The translations under genes were made by a program, and so were the position numbers. The notes beneath the pieces are model-generated. The model was not told the origin of the DNA. It made no database searches and was given only the letters and a program-made list of their open reading frames with translations. From Candidatus Manganitrophaceae bacterium (GTDB taxonomy: Bacteria; Nitrospirota; Nitrospiria; SBBL01; Manganitrophaceae), in NCBI GenBank assembly GCA_004297235.1, contig SCUR01000051.1, forward strand, positions 1 to 30,530: a DNA stretch of 30,530 nucleotides, read 5' to 3'. Shown here piece after piece: positions 25,554-30,530 of the stretch; position 1 is the stretch's first letter, and every line of letters begins with the position of its first letter.

Positions 25554-27485
25554 TTATTTTAACGCCATCACCTGGCCGGGAATAAAGATCGCCAGGAGCA
25601 GCAAGATCACGGAGATAATTCCGGTCACAAAGATCATCAAGTAGGTCTGCAGCCGTCCGGTCTCCGAGAGGCGAAGGAACCCGCCGAACCAGCGGGTGGA
25701 GGCGGCGCTCCCGTTCACGATAAAGCTGATCACCACCCACTCTTCGATCCAGTTGCAGACCAGCGCGATCCCCCCTTGAATGTGCTTGATCATCCAGAAG
25801 TACATTTCATCGAAATAATATTTGTTTTGAAGCAACCGGTGGATCGCCGGATACTTCGCCACCAACGCATCAGCCGAAAAGATCTTGGCCGAGTAAAAAG
25901 CCCAGGCGAGCGCAATCCCGCCGATCGCCACCGCCGTCCCGGCCGCGGCGATCGAGAGGTGGAAGCCGCCATGATGCGCCTCGCCGAAATGGATAAACGA
26001 AGCAAACCCATGCTCCACGAAGGGAGCCCCGATAAAGCCGACGAAGATCGAGAAGAAAGCGAGAATTATTAAAGGGACGGTCATCACCGGCGGCGACTCG
26101 TGCGGATCGCCATGCCCGGCGCCATGGGCGTCGTGGCCGTGTCCGCCGTGCGCCTCTTTCTTCTTATGAGGCTGTCCCGTGAAGACAACGAAGAAGAGAC
26201 GGAACATATAAAGCGCGGTGAAGAAAGAGGTCAGCAGCGCGATCACATAGAGAAAATAGTGGTGCGACTCCACCGTGGCGACCAGCAGCTCGTCTTTGCT
26301 CCAGAACCCGGCCAGCGGGAAGACGCCGGCATTCGCCAACGCCCCGATCAGGAAGGTCGGGGTGGTGATCTTCAGATACTTCGACAGCCCCCCCATCTCC
26401 CAGATGTCCTGGGTATGGACGGCATGGATCACGCTCCCCGCTCCGAGAAAGAGCAGCGCCTTGAAGAAGGCGTGGGTCGTCAGATGGAACATCCCGGCGG
26501 TATAGCCGCCGACCCCCAGCCCCATCATCATCAGGCCGAGCTGGCTCAAGGTGGAGTAAGCGATGATCCGTTTGATGTCGTTCTGCGCGATCGCGATCGT
26601 CGCCGCCATGATCGCCGTCAGCCCTCCGGTGTAGGCGACATACTCCATCGCCATCGGAGAGGCGGCGAAGAGAAAGAAGCTGCGCGCCACCAGGTAGACG
26701 CCGGCCGCCACCATCGTCGCCGCATGGATCAGGGCGGAGACCGGGGTCGGGCCTTCCATCGCGTCGGGAAGCCAGACATGGAGGGGAAACTGGGCCGACT
26801 TTCCGACCGCCCCCATGAAGATCAGAATGGCGGAGACGGTGATCAACCCCGCCGGCAGCCCCCCTGTTTTCACGGTCGCTTGCAGTTCGTTGAAGTTGAA
26901 CGACCCGGCGGTGAAGTAGATCACGACGATGCCGACCATGAAGCCGAAGTCGCCGACCCGGGTCGTCAAGAACGCTTTTTTGCACGCCTCCGCCGCAGAG
27001 GGCTTTTCAAACCAGAAACCGATCAGGCTGAAGGAGGCCAATCCCACCAGCTCCCAGAAGATATAGGTCTGAACGAGGTTGTTCGAGAGGACGATCCCGA
27101 GCATCGAGAAGGTAAAAAACGAAAGGGAGGCGAAGTATCGGGAGTAGCTCGGATCGCCGTGCATGTAGCCGGTGGAATAAATGTGGACCAGCGAGGCGAC
27201 CCCCGTCACCACGAACAGCATGATGATGCTGAGCGGGTCGATCAAGACCCCCATCTTCACCTGAAGCGAGGGGAGGTTGATCCAGTACCAGTACGACTCG
27301 ACCGGGAGCGAATGGGGGTCGGAGAGCATATGGAAGAGCGGCCCCAGCGAGAGGAGGAACGAACCGACGACCGCGCCGACCGAGATCATCGAACTCACCA
27401 TCGGCGATTTCCGAGTGAAAAGGGTGATGATCGTCGCGGAGATCAGGGGCAATAAAAGAATCAGCCAGAGTTGAACGGGAGACAT
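25554..27485 (-). CDS. nuoL: NADH-quinone oxidoreductase subunit L
   Basis: NuoL is the distal antiporter-like subunit, with the long lateral helix that lies along the membrane arm. The 643-residue product contains FWELVGLASFSLIGFWFEKPSA, QFPLHVWLPDAMEGPTPVSALIHAATMVAAGVYL, IIAYSTLSQLGLMMMGLGVGGY and a C-terminal amphipathic region ending in a membrane anchor. A His-rich hydrophilic loop at residues 440-462 holds seven histidines among Gly, Ala and Asp. The ATG lies 15 bp after nuoK. Confidence 0.97.
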   Translation of the reverse strand: MSPVQLWLILLLPLISATIITLFTRKSPMVSSMISVGAVVGSFLLSLGPLFHMLSDPHSLPVESYWYWINLPSLQVKMGVLIDPLSIIMLFVVTGVASLVHIYSTGYMHGDPSYSRYFASLSFFTFSMLGIVLSNNLVQTYIFWELVGLASFSLIGFWFEKPSAAEACKKAFLTTRVGDFGFMVGIVVIYFTAGSFNFNELQATVKTGGLPAGLITVSAILIFMGAVGKSAQFPLHVWLPDAMEGPTPVSALIHAATMVAAGVYLVARSFFLFAASPMAMEYVAYTGGLTAIMAATIAIAQNDIKRIIAYSTLSQLGLMMMGLGVGGYTAGMFHLTTHAFFKALLFLGAGSVIHAVHTQDIWEMGGLSKYLKITTPTFLIGALANAGVFPLAGFWSKDELLVATVESHHYFLYVIALLTSFFTALYMFRLFFVVFTGQPHKKKEAHGGHGHDAHGAGHGDPHESPPVMTVPLIILAFFSIFVGFIGAPFVEHGFASFIHFGEAHHGGFHLSIAAAGTAVAIGGIALAWAFYSAKIFSADALVAKYPAIHRLLQNKYYFDEMYFWMIKHIQGGIALVCNWIEEWVVISFIVNGSAASTRWFGGFLRLSETGRLQTYLMIFVTGIISVILLLLAIFIPGQVMALK

Positions 27486-27500
27486 ATTAGACCGGCACTC

Positions 27501-27803
27501 CTACCACTTCATGAGATTAAATTCATCGACGTTCACCGTGGCGCGCCGCCGGAAGGCGACGATCACGATGGCGAGTCCCACCACCACCTCCGCCGCGGCG
27601 ATCGTCATCACGAAGAAGACGAAGATCTGGCCGTCGAGCGATTGTTGAAACCGGGAAAAGGCGACGAAGTTGATATTGACGGCGTTCAAGATCAGCTCGA
27701 TCGCCATCAACACCATCAAGATGTTCCGGCGGATGAGGATGCCGACCACGCCGATGCTGAAGAGAAGAAAGCTCAGTGTGACAAAATAAGAAAGGGGAAC
27801 CAC
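27501..27803 (-). CDS. nuoK: NADH-quinone oxidoreductase subunit K
   Basis: NuoK is a small three-helix subunit of the proton channel next to NuoJ. The 100-residue product has the conserved carboxylate-bearing helix MVLMAIELILNAVNINFVAF and ends VAFRRRATVNVDEFNLMKW, the usual short C-terminal tail. The start is GTG at 27801-27803, preceded by GAGGAAAC. That ribosome-binding site lies immediately after the T-run of a terminator-like hairpin. Confidence 0.97.
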   Translation of the reverse strand: MVPLSYFVTLSFLLFSIGVVGILIRRNILMVLMAIELILNAVNINFVAFSRFQQSLDGQIFVFFVMTIAAAEVVVGLAIVIVAFRRRATVNVDEFNLMKW

Positions 27804-27813
27804 GTTTCCTCAC

Positions 27814-27839
27814 AAAAACGACCGGGAACGATCCCGGCC
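27814..27839 (-). terminator. terminator-like hairpin between nuoJ and nuoK
   Basis: On the minus strand GGCCGGGA pairs with TCCCGGTC (8 bp with one G-T) around a TCGT loop, followed by G and TTTTT. It has the form of an intrinsic terminator but sits inside an operon whose downstream genes are needed. Partial termination, mRNA processing or 3'-end protection are possible. Confidence 0.55.
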
Positions 27840-27865
27840 AGCAGATCCATTGAAAACCGACGGGC

Positions 27866-28480
27866 TTAGACCCGCGGCGTCTCTTCCTGACGATGCTCGA
27901 CCGCCACCCGGGAGATCGGGGCCGCGATCGTCTCATGCCCGTTGCTGCTTCCGTTCGCCCCCGCGACCTCTTTCGCCTTGTGGCTCCGCTTGCCGAGGGT
28001 GATCGCTCCGACCATCGCGACCAAAAGGATGATGGAGGCGATCTCGAAGGGAAAGAGATATTTGGTGTAGAGGAGCACCCCGATCGCCTGGGTGTTTCCC
28101 GCTTTGGCCCAGACCGGCGGGGCGAGCGTCCCCCCGTCCGAGGCGGCCCCGGTCCCCCAATAAACCATCAGCATTTCCGCCAGGACAACGAGCCCCAGGA
28201 AAACACCGACCGGATACGAAGCATGGAGCGCCTGCTGCCCTTGATGCTCCGAAAAAATCATCAAGACGAAAAGATAGAGAACCAGAATCGCGCCGGCGTA
28301 GACGATGATCTGCACCGCCGCGACGAACTCGGCGCTCAGCAGAACGTAAATTCCCGCCACATGGATCAGGGTCACCAAGAGGGCGAGGGCGGAGTAGATC
28401 AGGTTCGGCGCGGTAATCGCGACCACCGCGCTCCCCAAGATCATGGCCGAAAAAAAGAAAAAGAAAAGTTGTGCGATCAA
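27866..28480 (-). CDS. nuoJ: NADH-quinone oxidoreductase subunit J
   Basis: NuoJ is a five-helix membrane subunit at the base of the proton pathway. The 204-residue product has the conserved helix-3 segment EFVAAVQIIVYAGAILVLYLFVLMI, where a pi-bulge is known in the family. A hydrophilic tail of about 35 residues at the C-terminus (NGSSNGHETIAAPISRVAVEHRQEETPRV) is longer than usual. The ATG follows the nuoI stop by one base. Confidence 0.96.
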   Translation of the reverse strand: MIAQLFFFFFSAMILGSAVVAITAPNLIYSALALLVTLIHVAGIYVLLSAEFVAAVQIIVYAGAILVLYLFVLMIFSEHQGQQALHASYPVGVFLGLVVLAEMLMVYWGTGAASDGGTLAPPVWAKAGNTQAIGVLLYTKYLFPFEIASIILLVAMVGAITLGKRSHKAKEVAGANGSSNGHETIAAPISRVAVEHRQEETPRV

Positions 28481-28481
28481 A

Positions 28482-29075
28482 CTAAGCAGCCCCTTTCACT
28501 GGCAGTGTCTTCTCCGGCCCAGGCAGCGGTTTGTCCTGCTTGGCGGTCGGGAACCCTTCTTCCTTCACTTTGTTGAAGAAGGCCAAACGATCTTCGGTAT
28601 ACTGCGGGCGCTTTTGACGGTTCGGGAAATACTTATCCCCGAGCGCCAGCATCATCTCTTTGTCCATAATGAGGCTCCGCTTGTTGCCGGTCGCCATCTC
28701 ATACTCTTTGCTCGACGCCAACGCATCGACCGGGCAGGCCTGGACGCAGAAGCCGCAGAAAACGCACTTCGTCACATCAAGGATATATCGCTTCGCAAAA
28801 CGCTTTTGCGGCATGTCTTCCCGCTCGGCGCTTTCCACCGTGATGCAGTGGGAAGGGCAGGCCGCTTCGCAGAGGGCGCAGCCGACGCACTTCTCGGTCA
28901 TATCGTCGTAGCGGAGATGGACGATCACCCCGCGATAGCCGTCGGGCAGATTCCGCTTCTGGTGCGGATATTGGTTGGTGATCGGCTTCACGAACAGATG
29001 CTTGAACGTCAAGCCGAGCCCCTTCGCAATCTCCGCGAACGAAACCTTTTTAACAAAATCAGCCAAAGTCGGCAT
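28482..29075 (-). CDS. nuoI: NADH-quinone oxidoreductase subunit I
   Basis: NuoI carries two [4Fe-4S] clusters in the peripheral arm, close to the quinone site. The 197-residue product has two complete ferredoxin motifs: C63-x2-C66-x2-C69-x3-C73 and C104-x2-C107-x2-C110-x3-C114. I place the start at ATG 29073-29075 (MPTLADFVKK) with AGAGGTG just upstream. A GTG two codons earlier is part of that ribosome-binding site. A perfect tandem copy of the site and start lies directly upstream. Confidence 0.96.
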   Translation of the reverse strand: MPTLADFVKKVSFAEIAKGLGLTFKHLFVKPITNQYPHQKRNLPDGYRGVIVHLRYDDMTEKCVGCALCEAACPSHCITVESAEREDMPQKRFAKRYILDVTKCVFCGFCVQACPVDALASSKEYEMATGNKRSLIMDKEMMLALGDKYFPNRQKRPQYTEDRLAFFNKVKEEGFPTAKQDKPLPGPEKTLPVKGAA

Positions 29076-29109
29076 AATCACCTCTAAAAGTCGGCATAAT
29101 CACCTCTAA
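29066..29109 (-). repeat. 22-bp perfect tandem duplication over the nuoI start
   Basis: Positions 29066-29087 and 29088-29109 are identical. Each copy contains a TAG, the AGAGGTG ribosome-binding site, ATG and the first codons CCG ACT. The upstream ATG (29095-29097) opens a 12-codon frame, MPTFRGDYADFG, ending at TGA 29059-29061. This overlaps the first codons of nuoI out of frame. Confidence 0.95.
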
Positions 29110-30125
29110 TGGTTCAGGATATAGACAATCGTCGATGTCACCAAAATATTCGCCAACGCCAGCGGAAGCATGACCTTCCATCCGAACGCCATCAACTGGT
29201 CGAAGCGCAGGCGCGGAACGGTCGCCCGAAGCCAGATATAGAAGAAGAGGAAGAAGTAGACCTTGATGAGGAACCAGACGATCGGCGGAATAAACTCCAG
29301 GAACGGAAGCGGCGCATGCCAGCCGCCGAGAAAGGCGACCGTCGCAATGCAGGAGACCAGGATCATATTGGCATATTCGGCCAGAAAGAAAAAGGCGAAG
29401 CGCATTCCGGAATATTCGGTGAAGAAGCCGGCGACCAGCTCGCTCTCCGCCTCCGGCAGATCGAACGGCAGACGGTTGGTCTCCGCGATCGCGCAGATCA
29501 GATAGATGACGAAGGCGATCGGCTGGACGACGACGAACCACTTCCAGAACCCGCCCCCCTGCGCCTCGGTCATCTTCACCATCGAAAGCGATTGGGAGAG
29601 AAGGATCGGTCCGACCAGCGCCAGGCCGAGCGAGAGCTCGTAGCTGATCACCTGCGCCGCCGAGCGAAGCCCCCCGAGGAGCGAATATTTGCTGTTGGAC
29701 GCCCACCCGCCGAGCAAGATCCCATAGGCGCCGAGCGAGGCAAAGGCCAAGATATAAAGGATGCCGACGTTGATGTCGGTAATGTACGGCTTGAATTCGA
29801 CCGGGCCGATATGAAGACTGTCCCGCCCGAACGGAACGACCGCGAACCCGATCAGCGCCGGAATCAGAACCAGGATCGGCGCCGCCGAGAAGATGATCTT
29901 GTTCGCCCCGGCGGGGATGATGTCCTCTTTGAAGAAGAGCTTCAAGCCGTCGGCGATCGGCTGCAGCAATCCATGAAAGCCGACTTCCATCGGTCCCATC
30001 CGATCCTGCATGTCTCCCAACACCTTCCGCTCCAGATAGGTCAAGTAAGCGACGTGCAGCAGGACCACCCCGAGCACCGCGGCGATCTCCACCAGAATGA
30101 CCACCAATCTTAATGTCATATCCAT
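29106..30125 (-). CDS. nuoH: NADH-quinone oxidoreductase subunit H
   Basis: NuoH is the membrane subunit that forms much of the quinone chamber. The 339-residue product starts MDMTLRLVVILVEIAAVLG and contains YLERKVLGDMQDRMGPMEVGFHGLLQPIADGLKLFFKED, AETNRLPFDLPEAESELVAGFFTEYSGMRF and a C-terminal LRATVPRLRFDQLMAFGWKVMLPLAL. I chose the ATG at 30123-30125, with AAGG upstream. An in-frame extension upstream would translate a palindromic intergenic element. The stop TAG lies within the duplicated nuoI start unit. Confidence 0.97.
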   Translation of the reverse strand: MDMTLRLVVILVEIAAVLGVVLLHVAYLTYLERKVLGDMQDRMGPMEVGFHGLLQPIADGLKLFFKEDIIPAGANKIIFSAAPILVLIPALIGFAVVPFGRDSLHIGPVEFKPYITDINVGILYILAFASLGAYGILLGGWASNSKYSLLGGLRSAAQVISYELSLGLALVGPILLSQSLSMVKMTEAQGGGFWKWFVVVQPIAFVIYLICAIAETNRLPFDLPEAESELVAGFFTEYSGMRFAFFFLAEYANMILVSCIATVAFLGGWHAPLPFLEFIPPIVWFLIKVYFFLFFYIWLRATVPRLRFDQLMAFGWKVMLPLALANILVTSTIVYILNH

Positions 30126-30150
30126 TATTAAAGACCTTTTATAAGACCTT

Positions 30151-30226
30151 CGTAGGGGCGAGCTTGCCTGTTCGCCCGTGTGGGTATCCTCATTACTCAA
30201 GCGGGACGCATACAGGACGCGTCCCG
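30151..30226. repeat. two REP-like palindromes between nuoG and nuoH
   Basis: The first is GGGCGA (30156-30161) with TCGCCC (30172-30177). The second is CGGGACGC (30202-30209) with GCGTCCCG (30219-30226) around a 9-nt loop, starting 5 bp after the nuoG stop. No T-run follows either. The GTAGGGGCG...CGCCC pattern resembles short palindromic elements dispersed in some bacterial genomes, but only one locus is visible here. Confidence 0.6.
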
Positions 30227-30231
30227 ACCCT

Positions 30232-30530
30232 CTACCGGACCGAGACCGACACCTTCGAGAGGGTCACCTTCCCCCGCTCATTATAGGGAACACGGCTCTT
30301 CGGATCGATCGACAGCGGGAGCAGCCGCTTGATCTCCGTCCCGAAATGCTCCGGGAAGAGAAGCGTGCCGGCCGCCACCTTTTTGCTGAATCGGACCGGC
30401 GCCTGAATTCCGAGCGCCCCCCCCTCGGCGGAGATCTCAACGACCTCTCCTTCTTCGAGGCCGAGCCGCTCCCCGTCGTCGGGGTGAATCAAGACCGCCT
30501 CTTTCGGGAAGAGGGTGGTGAGCCCGGTCG
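30232..30530 (-). CDS. nuoG: NADH-quinone oxidoreductase subunit G, C-terminal fragment
   Basis: Only the last 98 or so residues are in the window. They match the molybdopterin-dinucleotide-binding-type C-terminal domain of NuoG and related molybdopterin oxidoreductases: VLIHPDDGERLGLEEGEVVEISAEGG, VRFSKKVAAGTLLFPEHFG, VPYNERGKVTLSKVSVSVR. The frame stays open to the window edge. Position directly before nuoH makes nuoG more likely than a formate dehydrogenase or nitrate reductase, but the Fe-S and [2Fe-2S] regions that would prove it are outside. Confidence 0.85.
   Translation of the reverse strand, partial: TGLTTLFPKEAVLIHPDDGERLGLEEGEVVEISAEGGALGIQAPVRFSKKVAAGTLLFPEHFGTEIKRLLPLSIDPKSRVPYNERGKVTLSKVSVSVR

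Noticed and set aside
26100..27455. 451-codon plus-strand frame opposite nuoL, and similar frames opposite nuoM (24032-25090) and nuoH (29109-30113)
   Set aside because: They are very Arg/Asp/His/Gln-rich shadow frames of membrane-protein genes, with no recognisable domain or start signal.
22489..27485. Possible '2M' complex I with a second NuoM
   Set aside because: Only one NuoM lies between NuoL and NuoN, and NuoL, M and N have normal lengths. A second locus elsewhere cannot be excluded.

Overview
The window comes from a Gram-negative, respiring bacterium with fairly GC-rich DNA. An outer-membrane porin with a terminal Phe, a bacterial F-type ATP synthase and a 14-subunit-type complex I support this. 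The combination of multidomain SBBP/PKD/HYR surface-protein debris, a TMTC-like TPR glycosyltransferase and this housekeeping set would suit Nitrospirota or a deltaproteobacterial relative, but no marker here settles the phylum. Almost everything lies on the minus strand. The exceptions are one glycosyltransferase gene and one possible tiny gene.

Minus-strand reading order, right to left. (1) 30530-22489: the distal half of a complex I operon, nuoG(partial)-H-I-J-K-L-M-N. It has a tandemly duplicated nuoI start region, a terminator-like hairpin between nuoJ and nuoK, and two palindromes between nuoG and nuoH. (2) 22365-19647: a plus-strand DPM1-like glycosyltransferase diverges from a membrane TMTC-like GT-C/TPR protein, whose TPR tail runs out of frame. 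Both promoters almost touch their start codons. (3) 19574-15513: a possible 52-aa plus-strand gene, then the remains of a large secreted multidomain protein. That gene lacks its 5' end and carries a frameshift and an in-frame amber codon. It ends in a strong terminator. (4) 15403-7217: the complete ATP synthase locus, atpZ-I-B-E-F-H, then a receiver-DHp signalling gene, then atpA-G-D-C. A second TTGACA/TATAGT promoter ahead of atpA splits the locus into an F0/delta unit and an F1 unit. AtpC consists only of the beta-sandwich domain. (5) 7209-5531: a monocistronic porin with its own strong promoter, a leader of about 200 nt and a strong terminator. (6) 5457-1: DNA repair and cofactor genes, uvrC, then a yebC-ruvC-ruvA-ruvB-mogA operon that leaves the window inside mogA.

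Functionally, complex I feeds the proton gradient that the ATP synthase uses. Its c subunit has a proton-type binding site. The divergent glycosyltransferase pair plausibly makes and uses a polyprenyl-phosphate sugar on the periplasmic side. The Ruv/UvrC group handles Holliday-junction processing and nucleotide excision repair.

No CRISPR array, insertion sequence, tRNA, rRNA, phage gene or clearly new multi-gene system was seen. The oddest items are the signalling gene inside the atp locus, the duplicated nuoI start, the shortened AtpC and the decaying surface-protein gene.
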